A DNA stretch of 64,000 nucleotides from positions 62,001 through 126,000 of the forward strand of contig NZ_FOFD01000001.1 in assembly GCF_900110865.1 (NCBI RefSeq), read 5' to 3'. The translations under genes were made by a program, and so were the position numbers. Shown here in pieces: positions 36,143 to 45,123 of the stretch. Position 1 is the first letter of the stretch. The number at the start of each line of letters is the position of its first letter. Below the pieces are notes generated by a model, which had not been told where the DNA came from, made no database searches, and saw only the letters and a program-made list of their open reading frames with translations. This DNA comes from Natrinema salaciae. Lineage in GTDB: Archaea > Halobacteriota > Halobacteria > Halobacteriales > Natrialbaceae.

Positions 36143-36883
36143 TCAGGATCGTCTCGTCTCGTCCCCTCCCTCGAGGCCGGTATCCGTGATTCGGAACTGC
36201 ACGGACTCGCCGGCCGGTTTCGAGCGGTGCTTCTCGAGGGTGGCGCGTCGGTTGCCGCCGCGGAAGCGCTCGAGGCGGACGACGGCACCGGTCCAGTGCT
36301 CTAGCGTATTCCCGCCCAGCGCTCGCGTGCGATCCGAGTCGGGATCGGCGAAGACCTGGTTGGTCAGGACGACCGCCAGCTCGTGTTTGCGGGCCAGCGA
36401 GAGCAGATGCGTCACCTGCCGGGCGACGCTGCGCAACGCCTCGCCCTCGTCGCCGTCGGCGGTTCGCTCGAGCCGGTAGAAGCCGGTCGCGCTGTCGAGG
36501 ACGATCAGGTCCGCGCGCTCGGCGAACTCCTCGGCGTCGCGGACGGCCTCGGCCTGTTCATCGAAGTCGAGCGCGTCTTCGATGACGATTCGCGAGGCGA
36601 CGGCTTCGACGTCGGCGGGCTCCCCGCCGTCGCCGGCTCGAGCCGGTCGGCCGTCGACGGTGGCCTCGAGCAGTTGCCGGAAGCGGTCGACCGAGACGCC
36701 CTCGGTGTCGATGTAGACCGCCGTGCCGCCGTCGACGGCCGTCTGGACGGCCGCCGACAGCGCGATGTTCGTCTTCCCGGCGGCCGGGGGACCGTACAAC
36801 TGCGTGACGGTGCCGCGTTCGAACCCCCCATCGAGCAGCTCGTCGACCGGACCACAGCCGGTTGGAATCGCCTCGTCGGTCAC
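36143..36883 (-). CDS. radB: DNA repair and recombination protein RadB
   Basis: A 246-residue RecA-fold ATPase that modulates RadA in archaeal recombination. The N-terminal CGPVDELLDGGFERGTVTQL, the Walker A GPPAAGKTN, the AVYIDTEGVS strand, the Walker B LIVLDSATGFY and the late LAVVLTNQVFAD motif define RadB. It lacks the N-terminal helix-hairpin domain of RadA, as RadB should. The start is a GTG (VTDEAIPTGCG), chosen because the ATG far upstream (37147) would add a long basic region of non-coding character. It is convergent with the CBS gene. Confidence 0.93.
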   Translation of the reverse strand: MTDEAIPTGCGPVDELLDGGFERGTVTQLYGPPAAGKTNIALSAAVQTAVDGGTAVYIDTEGVSVDRFRQLLEATVDGRPARAGDGGEPADVEAVASRIVIEDALDFDEQAEAVRDAEEFAERADLIVLDSATGFYRLERTADGDEGEALRSVARQVTHLLSLARKHELAVVLTNQVFADPDSDRTRALGGNTLEHWTGAVVRLERFRGGNRRATLEKHRSKPAGESVQFRITDTGLEGGDETRRS

Positions 36884-37472
36884 GGTTCGAGTTGGCAGGG
36901 TACGCGCAAAAAGGCCCCGGAACGAACCGGGTACGACCCACGCCAGGGACGGTGCGACTCGCCGCCCCGTCTCGGACTGCCGACCCGAGCGGCGGCGGAC
37001 GCGGACCGTCCCGCGGTGAGCCGGTGAGGCGTGCGAGGACTTCGGTCGGCGAACGACGCGGGAGAGCAGGGCCGTCGAAGCTCGACGCTGGGGGCAGTTC
37101 GAAGCGACTCGACTGCTCACTCCGCACGCGTCTCCGAGGGGGGCCATCGGTATCTGTCGAATTCCGCGGTAGCAGTCGCTCGTGGGTAGTTGAGAGACGG
37201 GGTAGGTCAGTCAGGTGAACGCGCGTGGAAACCACGTGCGCTGAAAGGTAACTGTCTGACCGTGCCGTCACCCCGACCTTTCCGGCATCGGTACAAAACA
37301 CCTCCGGTACACGGTTCCAAATCGATCGCGCGACGGCGACGGATTCTACCGACCGAAGGGGACCGATACAGCGGGACGACGAAGGGGCAGCGAGCAGTTT
37401 CCTCTCCCGGCGCGCACGGACCGGAGTGCAACCGTCGACACACCTATCCGTTCGCTCGTCTACCCAGCGCCA
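36884..37472. other. Divergent 589-nt intergenic region with a hairpin
   Basis: No credible gene was seen between radB and the DUF457-like gene. Open frames here are arginine-rich shadows. The main structure is the stem at 37206-37260. The remainder is GC-rich DNA containing the radB upstream region and the promoter of the gene at 37473. Confidence 0.45.
37206..37260. other. Strong two-stem hairpin, possible structured RNA
   Basis: The outer arms GTCAGTCAG (37206-37214) and CTGTCTGAC (37252-37260) pair over nine positions with one T:T mismatch. Inside, CGCGCGTGG (37220-37228) pairs with CCACGTGCG (37232-37240), nine pairs including one G:T, closed by an AAA loop. The internal loop is asymmetric (5 nt against 11 nt). 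No H/ACA or C/D box was found. It could be a small RNA, a leader element or a protein-binding cruciform. The strand of transcription is unknown. Confidence 0.5.
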
Positions 37473-38027
37473 ATGTGGCCGTGGGGACACCTCGCCATCG
37501 CCTACCTCGTTTACACGCTCTACTCGCGGGTCCGATACGGACGGTCGCCGCGCGCGCTCCCGGCGATCGCAGTCGCGATCGGCTCGCAGTTCCCGGACCT
37601 GATCGACAAACCGCTCGCGTGGGAACTGGGGCTACTCTCGAGCGGGCGGTCGCTCGCGCACTCGATCACTGTCGCCTCGCTACTGATTCCGGTCGTGTAC
37701 GCCGTCGGCGTCCGCGTCGGTCATCGAGAGAGCGCGGCGGCGTTCGCGATCGGCCACGTCACGCACCTCGTTACCGATCTCCCGCCGATGCCGTTTCGCG
37801 GCGACTTCGACGGTGCGACGTATCTGTTCTGGCCCTTCCTCGGACCCCCGGAGTACGGCGAATCCGGCGGCGTTCTCGTTCTGTTCTCGAGACATTCGTT
37901 CAGCATCCGTAACACCGTCCAACTCGCGGTGTTCGCCATCGCGATCGTCGTCTGGTATCGCGATCGCGTCCCCGGGCTCGGGTTCGCGTGGCGATCGGTG
38001 CGGCGATACGTCCCGCTGGGAGAGTAG
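37473..38027 (+). CDS. YdjM/DUF457-like membrane-bound metal-dependent hydrolase family
   Basis: A 184-residue membrane protein with about four hydrophobic segments. The pattern WPWGHLAIAYLVYTLYSRVR, then VAIGSQFPDLIDKPLAW, SLAHSITVASLL and IGHVTHLVTDLPPMPFRGDF matches DUF457/YdjM-type proteins, with histidines and aspartates (H6, Q-F-P-D, H, H-x2-H-x3-D) at the membrane face forming a phospholipase C-like metal site. The substrate is unknown, possibly a phospholipid. The first Met lies directly before the first conserved histidine, supporting this start. Confidence 0.82.
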   Translation: MWPWGHLAIAYLVYTLYSRVRYGRSPRALPAIAVAIGSQFPDLIDKPLAWELGLLSSGRSLAHSITVASLLIPVVYAVGVRVGHRESAAAFAIGHVTHLVTDLPPMPFRGDFDGATYLFWPFLGPPEYGESGGVLVLFSRHSFSIRNTVQLAVFAIAIVVWYRDRVPGLGFAWRSVRRYVPLGE

Positions 38028-38828
38028 CGGCGGATCACTCCGCGGGAGTCGAGGCGACCGTCGTGGCCTCGTCCAACGGACCCGCCCGTCGAGACCCGCG
38101 TACCGCCGCGTCCCGTCGAATCGACCGAGAAACGTGACCACCTGCGGTTCGACAAAAAGGCGTGGACTCGCGACCGCGGCCGGCACGTTGAGCCCTGTTC
38201 GCGGGCCACGACCGACCGTTTACCGATTCAATAGCGAATTGTGGCACTCGAACGGCATCGAGCGACCGCACGCAGTCCGCGCATTTGGCCGCGTTTTCCG
38301 TGGAGACGAGTCTCCGAAGAACGCGGTCCGACTCACAGTATTTTCCCGGGATTGCGTCTCCTTGGCGGGAACTAGTTCGTTCGGTTCGAAGTGCTGTGAT
38401 CGCTCGGTCGCGTACTCGTTTCCCGACCCGTCGAAACCGATCGCCGAACTCGCCGGCGGACGGTGCCGCTTCGACGGGCCATCTCGTCTCGGTGAGTCGC
38501 TCGAGCGGCGCAGCGACACCGTTTCCGGGGCGAGTAACCACCGCAGTAGTGACCGTCTCGAGAGCCTTCCCTCCGTCCGAACGGACCGGGTCGACGAGGG
38601 CGAACGGGACTCGGCTCGATACCCGCTTCACAGCCAGTTCTTCGCACTGTCGTCTATTGGTATGGGCGCTGTACAGGGAGCGCCGACGGGATCACGTTGC
38701 GGTATTCTACTATTGGGAACCCGCGTCTCACGTCGACGGCCACCACACGCTCGCGCGATGTCGATTTCGAAGCGGCGCGAAACCGACGAGCGCGACACTT
38801 TATTTTTGGTGGGGGCGAAGTCCGACCT
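38028..38828. other. 801-nt gene-poor stretch
   Basis: I see no gene I can support here. A 198-codon open frame on the minus strand (38035-38631) has high Arg/Thr and none of the acidity of neighbouring proteins, so it was treated as chance. The DNA near 38220-38420 is less GC-biased than its surroundings and may be decayed sequence. The TATA box for the next gene is at its right end. Confidence 0.4.
38799..38807 (+). promoter_or_regulatory. TATA box of the RuvC-fold gene
   Basis: TTTATTTTT lies 22-30 nt before the GTG at 38829. A transcript from it would begin at the start codon, which supports the choice of the leaderless GTG over upstream ATGs. Confidence 0.6.
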
Positions 38829-39608
38829 GTGATCGTCGTCGCCACGGCAGACTTCGAGGTGTACCACGACGTCGTCAACGAGCTTCGGGACCGCGGAACG
38901 ACGTTTACAACCGTCGAGCCCGACGAAGCGCTGCCGGACGGTGCCACCGTCGTCGTTACCGGGGCCGACCACGCCGACACCTTCACGGACGTGACGACGA
39001 TCGTCGCCGACCCGGACGACCCCCGACGTGCGGTCGATCAGGCCCTGGCCGCGGTTCGCGGCGACGGCGGCCGAACGGTCATCGGCGTCGATCCGGGCCG
39101 GAAACCCGGCATCGCCGTCCTCGCGGGCGAGACCGTCGTCGCGGCCTTTCACGTACCGCTCGGCGACGCCGTCGACGTGATCCAGCGCGAGGCCGCCGAA
39201 GCCCCGTCGCCGGTCGTCCGAATCGGGGACGGCTCCCGGCTCGAGAGCGCGAAACTGGTCAACGAACTCGACTCCGTCACCGTCGAACTCGTGGACGAGA
39301 CCGGGACGACTCCCTATCTGGGTACGGGCACCCGTGGAATGGGCGACGTGCTCGCCGCGGTCAACATCGCCCGACTCGAGGGGGAGGTCGTCGACGCCCG
39401 CGAGATCGAGCCGACGGAGGGGGAGATTCAGGTCATCAAGGACCGCTCTCGCGAACGGAGCGAGCGGAACCGAGCGATCGACGAGGTGCTCGCGCGCCGG
39501 GTCGCTGCGGGCGAGTTGACCGTCGACGAGGCGCTCGCCGAACATCGAGGCGACGGGGCGGGATCGGCGACCGAACCGACGAACTCGGACGACTCCGACG
39601 AGTCGTAG
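38829..39608 (+). CDS. RuvC/RNase H-fold protein, archaeal
   Basis: A 259-residue acidic protein with a GTG start placed by the TATA box. After an N-terminal ~80-residue alpha/beta domain, the segment VIGVDPGRKPGIAVLAGE carries the strand-Asp-Pro-Gly signature of RuvC-like nucleases. Further acidic residues in VVRIGDGSRLESAKLV and TGTRGMGDVLAAVNIARLE could complete a metal site. Similar uncharacterised archaeal proteins are annotated as putative resolvase-fold proteins. The C-terminal ~50 residues are a charged helix and disordered tail. A nuclease function is inferred only from the fold signature. Confidence 0.65.
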   Translation: MIVVATADFEVYHDVVNELRDRGTTFTTVEPDEALPDGATVVVTGADHADTFTDVTTIVADPDDPRRAVDQALAAVRGDGGRTVIGVDPGRKPGIAVLAGETVVAAFHVPLGDAVDVIQREAAEAPSPVVRIGDGSRLESAKLVNELDSVTVELVDETGTTPYLGTGTRGMGDVLAAVNIARLEGEVVDAREIEPTEGEIQVIKDRSRERSERNRAIDEVLARRVAAGELTVDEALAEHRGDGAGSATEPTNSDDSDES

Positions 39609-39824
39609 CCGATCATCGAGGCGAACCGATCTCGAAACGTGCCGCGGTCGGGTCGTATCGAAACGGCGTCTCGGAACCGAACGGACGGCCGTCGCTGCCA
39701 GTACCCGTGACCGACGCCCGGCTCGAGGACGGAATCGGTCTCGAGCGGGACTCGAGTATTGCGGCAAAAGAAACGGAAGTGGTCTGTCACGTCGGTCGAA
39801 AACCGACCGTGTGACGGGGTGGAA

Positions 39825-41372
39825 TTACGCGCCTACCCAGACGTTCGTCGACGCGACGGACGTGAGCTGGATGTTCTCGTTCTCCTGCATCGTGATCTGC
39901 GAACTCCCGGCGCTGCCGTTGTCGGCGGCGACCGCGAGGGACGTGTGCTGCTGGTTCAGGTTCTCCTGCGAGATGAACTGGTACTGTTCGATCGCAGCAC
40001 TCGCTTCCTGCTCACCGTCGTTCGTCTGCGTGGCGTTGGAGTCGAAGTCGTACGACATGCCAGGCGTAGCGCCCGAGTTGCCGTCGATGGTGACCGTCGT
40101 GCTCGAGGTTCGGGCGACGTCGTCGGAGACGTACCCGGGGCTCGCATAGACGTTCAGCGCGTCGGCGTAGCCGATCTGGGCGTTGTAGTTCTGCTGGTAG
40201 GCGAGCTGGACGGCGGTGGCCTCGCTCCCGTTCTCTGCGATGGCCATCGCGCTGTTCTGCAGGTTGATGTTCCGCTGTTCGACGCCCTGCTCCTGAGCGA
40301 CGCCGGCGGTCGCCGTCTGCTCGGTTCCGTCGTCGCCTTTCTTGTCGGGCTTGTGCGTCTCGGTCTCGGTCGAGAGCATGTCGCTGCTGACGTCGCCCGC
40401 GGTCGCGACGTTCATTCCGGCCGAGGACGCGAGCAGGTTCGAGGCGTCGGCGCTTCCGAGCTGGGTGTTGAGGTTGCTCTGGTCGGTGAACTGGATCGCC
40501 GTCGCGGTGCTGTTGGCACCGACCGCGATGGCGACGGCACCGCGCTGTTCGTTGAGGTTGGCCTGTTCGACGTCCTGTTGCTGCGTGAGCAGCGAGTCGG
40601 CGTCCTGGCCCACGCTCGGCCCGTGGTCGCCGGACTTGTCCTTCTTGTGACCGAATTCGCCGTCACCGAGGTAGACGTTGGACGCGTTGGCGACGCCTTC
40701 CTGCAGGTTCTCGTTGCGCTGGTAGGACTGCTGGACGGCGGTCGCGTCGCTGTCGTTGACGGCGAGGGCGAACGCGGTGCTCTGGTTGTTGTAGTTAACC
40801 TGCGCGACGTCCTGCGACTGGGTCACAGCGGCGAGGGCCTCCTGGGTGACCGTCTCGTCGCCCTTCTTGTCTTTGACGCCCCAGCCGTCGAACTGCTGAT
40901 CGCCACCGTTGCCGATGATGATGTTGACGTTACCGACGTTCTCGAACTGGGTTTCCGCGCTCTGCAGGCGGTTCGCGGCCGTGGCCGACCCGCGCTGCTC
41001 GTTGTCGTTGTACTGGTTCGACTCCTGGATGGCGGTCGCTTCGCCACCGTCGATCGAGATCGACACCGCGGAGCCCTGCTCGTTGAGGTTGACCTGATCG
41101 ACGTCCTGGTACTGAATAACCTGCGCCGTCGAGTCGGCCGTGTCACCCGCGTGCTGATCGACGTACTCCTCGAGGGACATGTCGCTGAGGTCCGCGCCGA
41201 AGACCAGGTACAGCTCCTCACCGTCCTCGAGCGCGTGAACGGTTCCGTTCTCGAGGTCGCCGTCGCCGCCAGCCGTGGCGGCCGGGGCCCCGACCGCCAC
41301 CATGGACAGGGCGACCATACAGGTCAGAAGGAGTGTCGTAGCTTGTGATCGTCTCGTCGTGTCGTTTGTCAT
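39825..41372 (-). CDS. Secreted Q/N-rich protein with five curlin-like repeats
   Basis: A 515-residue protein. Residues 1-34 are a Sec-type signal (LLLTCMVALSMVAVGAPAAT). After ELYLVFGADLSDMSLEEYV come five ~50-residue cores at about 86-134, 183-232, 262-312, 357-407 and 461-510. Each follows Q-x4-Q-x-N-x-N-x-Q, then A-x-A, then A-T-A-x-Q-x3-Q-x-N-x-N-x-Q, like two curlin rungs of a beta-solenoid. Lys/Asp linkers (KDKKGD, HKKDKSGD, KPDKKGDD) separate several of them. It lacks cysteine in the mature part. An extracellular fibre role is inferred. It is divergent from three smaller Q/N-rich secreted genes. Confidence 0.7.
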   Translation of the reverse strand: MTNDTTRRSQATTLLLTCMVALSMVAVGAPAATAGGDGDLENGTVHALEDGEELYLVFGADLSDMSLEEYVDQHAGDTADSTAQVIQYQDVDQVNLNEQGSAVSISIDGGEATAIQESNQYNDNEQRGSATAANRLQSAETQFENVGNVNIIIGNGGDQQFDGWGVKDKKGDETVTQEALAAVTQSQDVAQVNYNNQSTAFALAVNDSDATAVQQSYQRNENLQEGVANASNVYLGDGEFGHKKDKSGDHGPSVGQDADSLLTQQQDVEQANLNEQRGAVAIAVGANSTATAIQFTDQSNLNTQLGSADASNLLASSAGMNVATAGDVSSDMLSTETETHKPDKKGDDGTEQTATAGVAQEQGVEQRNINLQNSAMAIAENGSEATAVQLAYQQNYNAQIGYADALNVYASPGYVSDDVARTSSTTVTIDGNSGATPGMSYDFDSNATQTNDGEQEASAAIEQYQFISQENLNQQHTSLAVAADNGSAGSSQITMQENENIQLTSVASTNVWVGA

Positions 41373-41472
41373 TGATCGTTTGATATGGGTCGTGATGGTC
41401 TTTCGTTTCTGAGTCTATGCGACGCAAACCATCCTATCCGCATGAGTCCCTTTGTTATCGACACGTTGGGGG

Positions 41473-41482
41473 CCATATGAAG
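41473..41482 (-). promoter_or_regulatory. CTTCATATGG motif shared with the fourth gene's upstream region
   Basis: CTTCATATGG, embedded in GGCC(G)CTTCATATGG(C/G)C, lies ~100 nt upstream of the large Q/N-rich gene. The same decamer occurs at 44949-44958, 166 nt before the gene at 45124. It may be a common regulator site; two occurrences are weak support. Confidence 0.35.
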
Positions 41483-41798
41483 CGGCCTAGTGATCCGTAG
41501 GATGCTGCTTACACGGGGAAACCGTCGCCTTCGATCGGCTGCTGTGACACCCGGTTCCGGATGTTCTTCCGGACTGATCCTTCACGAATCGTCGAAGCCA
41601 TGGCCAGAATACACTGTTTTGGACCTGGACAGGTGGTCGCGAGATCGTTTCGAAAATAGAATCACCGGCTTTCCGGGTGATCGATGAGCGACGATCGGAA
41701 CATATCGGATATTTCGGGGACGGAGCGGTCGCATGGGACGTCGAAACCGCAGTTGACGGCTGCGATCGGGTCGTCGTTTCGGCGACCAGTTTCCGATT

Positions 41799-42072
41799 AG
41801 CGTCGGTGAACGATCGCACCACGACCATCAGGTGGTTCGTCCGTGACTCTAATGCCGGATTCGTCACGAAACCGTTTGCCGGGTTCAAATGCGTCGCCGT
41901 CAATAGCAGTGACTGGGCACCGCGACACGACGGGGGCCCGGGAGGTGACCGCTCCCACACGGGGAGCGACAGCGCCGTCACTCGAGGCGCGGCCTCTTCG
42001 TGGATCTCTACGGAATACCCCGTCTGTGGTTCGCACGCGTGCTGCCCGAGACGAAACACGGTGACACACGAA
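41799..42072 (+). repeat. Upstream block, copy 1 of a segmental duplication
   Basis: This block aligns along most of its length with 43295-43569. Shared stretches include GTCACTCGAGGCGCG, GGTTCGCACGCGTGCTGCCC and ACGAAACCGTTT. It directly precedes the first small Q/N-rich gene, so gene and upstream DNA were duplicated together. Confidence 0.75.
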
Positions 42073-42474
42073 ATGAAACGTACACACACACTCGCGCTGA
42101 TGATCGCGCTGATCGGTGGTCTCGCACTCGTCGGATTCGCCGGCTCGGCAGCCGCACAGCCAGATACTGACGTCGATGCGCTCAACCCCGAGGTCGACAT
42201 CGACCAGGACGCCGACGCGGACACCACGATCGAGACCAACCAGGAAAATAGCAACTCACAGACCCAGGTAGCGGCGTCGTTCAGCAGTTCCGATGAGAGC
42301 TACGCGACGACGACCGCGATCCAGGGTCAGGACGTCGACCAGGACAACGTCAACGTGGTCAACGACGTGAACACGATCGCGGCGAACCAGGCTAACGATA
42401 ACGAAGCCGAGAACGACTTCGAACTCGACGTCAGAATTGGCCCGCCGGGACAGGTATTCGACAACGCGGGATAG
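42073..42474 (+). CDS. Small secreted Q/N-rich protein, tandem paralogue 1
   Basis: A 133-residue protein. Residues 1-28 are a signal peptide (KRTHTLALMIALIGGLALVG, then an A-A-A-type cleavage site). The mature part is Asp/Asn/Gln/Ser-rich and cysteine-free: DVDALNPEVDIDQDADADTT, then a Q-E-N-S-N-S-Q-T-Q segment, GQDVDQDNVNVVNDVNTIAA and ANQANDNEAENDFELDV. The Q-D-V-D-Q-D-N-V-N pattern echoes the repeat core of the divergent 515-residue protein. It is paralogous along its full length to the gene at 43570. A minor fibre subunit or nucleator is a guess by analogy to curli. Confidence 0.7.
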   Translation: MKRTHTLALMIALIGGLALVGFAGSAAAQPDTDVDALNPEVDIDQDADADTTIETNQENSNSQTQVAASFSSSDESYATTTAIQGQDVDQDNVNVVNDVNTIAANQANDNEAENDFELDVRIGPPGQVFDNAG

Positions 42475-43569
42475 AGAGCTCGAACGATCCCTTCTAATCC
42501 GTAATCTTTCGGTTTTTTCGGCCGAGTTCGAACAAGTCGCGGCGGACCGTGATCACATCCCACCTCGTAGTACCCGCGGTGACGGCGGTAGTTACTTCCC
42601 ACCGGCCGGGCGTCGGATGCTCTCCGTCCGGTCGAGTACTCCGCTCGTTCTCTGCCGGCCGGTGTGAACCCCGAACGAGCAGTTCACCTCGCGTCCGATC
42701 GCCTGCGGGTGGTCGATCGCACTGGATCGGGGCCGGTGGCCGATCGAGAACGCTGTCTGACGCCAACGTGAAGCGCTCCGCTGCTGATCGGTCGATGCGA
42801 CCAGTCCGCGAAACACGGACGAGACTGCCTCGAATACCGAAGCGACTGGTCGAGTGCGTGGAAACGGAGGGACTACGATAACGGCAATCGCCGTCTGCGA
42901 GCGCGCTCGAGTGGGATCACGGACAGCAGTGACCACCTCTCGACGCGGAGCTGCGTCCGGTGACGACCCGAGGCTCCGAGATCACGATTTTCGAACGTGG
43001 ACCGCGGAAACAGCCCTCGTTACACCGGCTGGGATCTTCGTTCGGCGAGACGGAACGGTCGACTTCGATCATCGGGCGTCAGATTCCAGATTCGATCATG
43101 GGTTCGTCGGCGAGTTTCCCGTACTACTAGAATAGACGTTCCAGGGCACGGAGAACCCGGTTGTAGCACCGAACTACTCGTTCAGTAGGCCAGCCAGGCA
43201 ACGTGTGTCTACTGGTTATGGCCGCTCCAGCAGCGAGCGAAACCACAACGGAACAGGAGAGATGGGATGTCGTTCGGATGACAAGGGTCCGGCTAGGGTC
43301 GGTGAAAGATCGATCTATGGCCGTAGGCACCCCCGACAGCGTCTCTAATGCCAAATTCGACACGAAACCGTTTCCCGGATTGAAATGGGCCGCCGTCGAT
43401 AGCAGCGACTGGGCACTGCGACACAAAAGGGCACCAGGAGGTGGCCGCTCTCGTGACGAGCGACAGCGCCGTCACTCGAGGCGCGCCCTCTTCGGTGACC
43501 CTCCGCTGAACCCCGTTGTGGTTCGCACGCGTGCTGCCCGTGACGAACGACGGAACACGGTGATACTGA
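42475..43569. other. Non-coding region between the two tandem paralogues
   Basis: These 1.1 kb hold the downstream flank of paralogue 1 (a T-run near 42513 could end its transcript), a block at 42672-42735 repeated at 44150-44222, and the duplicated upstream block of paralogue 2 (43295-43569). Open frames present here are short and arginine-rich on both strands, and none was supported. Confidence 0.5.
43295..43569 (+). repeat. Upstream block, copy 2 of a segmental duplication
   Basis: This is the diverged counterpart of 41799-42072, placed at the same position relative to its gene. Conserved parts cluster near the gene start and around the ACGAAACCGTTT and GACAGCGCCGTCACTCGAGG stretches, suggesting control sequence or a long leader under constraint. 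Confidence 0.75.
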
Positions 43570-43959
43570 ATGAAACGCACATACACACTCGCACTGATGG
43601 TCGCACTGATCGGCGGCCTCGCACTCGTCGGCTTCGCCGGCTCGGCAGCCGCACAACCGGATACGGACGTCGACGCGCTCAACCCCGAGGTCAACATCGA
43701 CCAAGACTCGAACGCGACCACCATAATCGAGACCGACCAGGAAAATAGCAACTCGCAGAGTCAGACAGCGTGGTCGTACAGTAGCTCCGACGAGAGCTAC
43801 GCGGAGACGACCGCCCTCCAGGGGCAGGACGTCGACCAGGACAACGTCAACGTCGTCGATAACGTAACCACGATCGCGGCGAACCAGGCCAACGATACCG
43901 AGGCAGAGAACGACTTCGAATTCGACGTCGACCTCGGGTTCGGTGACAACGTCGGATAG
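43570..43959 (+). CDS. Small secreted Q/N-rich protein, tandem paralogue 2
   Basis: A 129-residue protein closely matching paralogue 1 from the signal peptide (KRTYTLALMVALIGGLALVG) to the end. Differences sit in the middle, where WSYSSSDESYAETTALQGQD replaces an ASFSSSDESYATTT-type segment, and in the C-terminus (DFEFDVDLGFGDNVG). Gln, Asn and Asp positions are kept better than the rest, and cysteine is absent. Both copies have intact frames and signals, so both are probably functional. Export is by Sec, judged from the n-h-c signal pattern. Confidence 0.7.
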   Translation: MKRTYTLALMVALIGGLALVGFAGSAAAQPDTDVDALNPEVNIDQDSNATTIIETDQENSNSQSQTAWSYSSSDESYAETTALQGQDVDQDNVNVVDNVTTIAANQANDTEAENDFEFDVDLGFGDNVG

Positions 43960-45123
43960 CGACCGTCGGTAGAAAAGCCAGATAACAGCTCGCTCCGTTC
44001 ATTTTTCACGGACGTCGGTCACATCTCACACAGCGTCCGTAAATTGCCACACATCGTAGTGCTGACGAGAAGGACCGTCTCGTAATCCGCTCTTTCGAGT
44101 TCGACTGCGCTGCGGGCGAGACGAGTACCGACTCCATCGGTCGATACGAACCTCGAGCGAAGAGTCGGTCTCTCGTCCCATCGCCTGTGCGTGGTCGACA
44201 ACACTGGATCGAGGTCGGTGTTCGCCGCTCAATGTCCCTCGTCCCACGATGCGACCATTGCAGGCGCGTCGATCGTATCGTTCGTGCCTCTCGGCGCACA
44301 CGCTCGGTCGCACGGAGGCGGGCGACGACACCTCGACGGATACCTTGGACGGGAGCATTCCGGTTCCCGAGCTACCATCGTCGTTCGCGGATTGTCCGAG
44401 CACGGCGTATGGATCTCGATAGTGGTCGTTCACACCTCGCCGTTGACCGCCGATCACTCTCCAGTGGACCACGTTTCCGTGGTGTTCGATCTGACGGACG
44501 GCTTCGCCAGTCCGATTCAGTGCCCAGAATAGGGTACCCACTCCCCAGTTCACCGACCGCTCCATACCACCGCCCGACTGCCGAGCGACACGTACCCGAC
44601 CCGTTCACGGACAGCCTCCGTGACTGGAACCGGTCGAGAACCGCGCTCGTTCGTCTGGGGGAACCGTACTCGAACTCGAGCGTGAAGCCCTGTGGTGGTT
44701 CGACCAGTGATTGTCGGTATCTCTCGGTAGCCGTACAGATAGGCGCTGCTAGCAACGCCATACTTCTGCGGTGAGCCTCTCTGAAGCGGGGGATCGTCTG
44801 TAATGCGGGACGACCAGCAGTCACGGGTTGATATTCCATTGGTAATTTCGTTACACGATCCGTTCAAACTAGAGTCGGTGTGTAGTTCCACCCATAATTT
44901 CACCCCGATCGATGTAGCACGTGACTATCCCCTTGAACGGTATTTGGCCTTCATATGGGCTGCTGCGGTCGATTTCGACCGGGCGATGTGCCACTGTGAT
45001 ATGGGTGCTCGTGGTGACACGGTTTGCAGCTGGTGTGGTGGTTCGCGCCGATTCGTGTCCTATCGGATCGTGTTCCCATACACGTGCGCACAGGCCCAGA
45101 AAATACAGAGATCTACTCAAACT
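43960..45123. other. Non-coding region before the fourth Q/N-rich gene
   Basis: These 1.16 kb contain the downstream block (44150-44222) shared with 42672-42735 and a T-run near 44003. The last ~340 nt, richer in AT, carry the CTTCATATGG motif (44949-44958) and the upstream region of the gene at 45124. No open frame with haloarchaeal character was found. Confidence 0.45.

Larger units (their letters stand above)
41373..42072. other. Long divergent upstream region of the Q/N-rich locus
   Basis: These 700 nt separate the 515-residue gene from the first small paralogue. The right part (from ~41799) is repeated upstream of the second paralogue. Minus-strand frames across it are serine/arginine-rich shadows. 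A CTTCATATGG motif lies near 41473 (minus strand), about 100 nt before the large gene. Confidence 0.5.

Noticed and set aside
37206-37260. H/ACA guide RNA interpretation of the hairpin
   Set aside because: The lower stem is not followed by an ACA-type box, and the upper stem closes with a triloop and not a kink-turn, so the class requirements fail.
38035-38631. 198-codon open frame on the minus strand
   Set aside because: The translation is Arg/Thr/Ala-rich, without the acidic bias, hydrophobic pattern or motifs of genuine genes here. It also lacks a promoter at a proper distance, so it is a chance frame in high-GC DNA.
40000-41300. Periodic DNA in the 515-residue gene as a CRISPR or satellite array
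   Set aside because: The periodicity is at the protein level (~50-residue cores with ~45-residue linkers) and in frame. Unit DNA sequences differ, and there are no constant repeats with unique spacers.
41487-42254. 255-codon minus-strand frame over paralogue 1 and its upstream block
   Set aside because: It is the reverse-strand shadow of a conserved duplicated region, and its Ser/Pro/Arg-rich translation is typical of shadows. The similar frame at 43293-43751 exists only because the DNA is duplicated.
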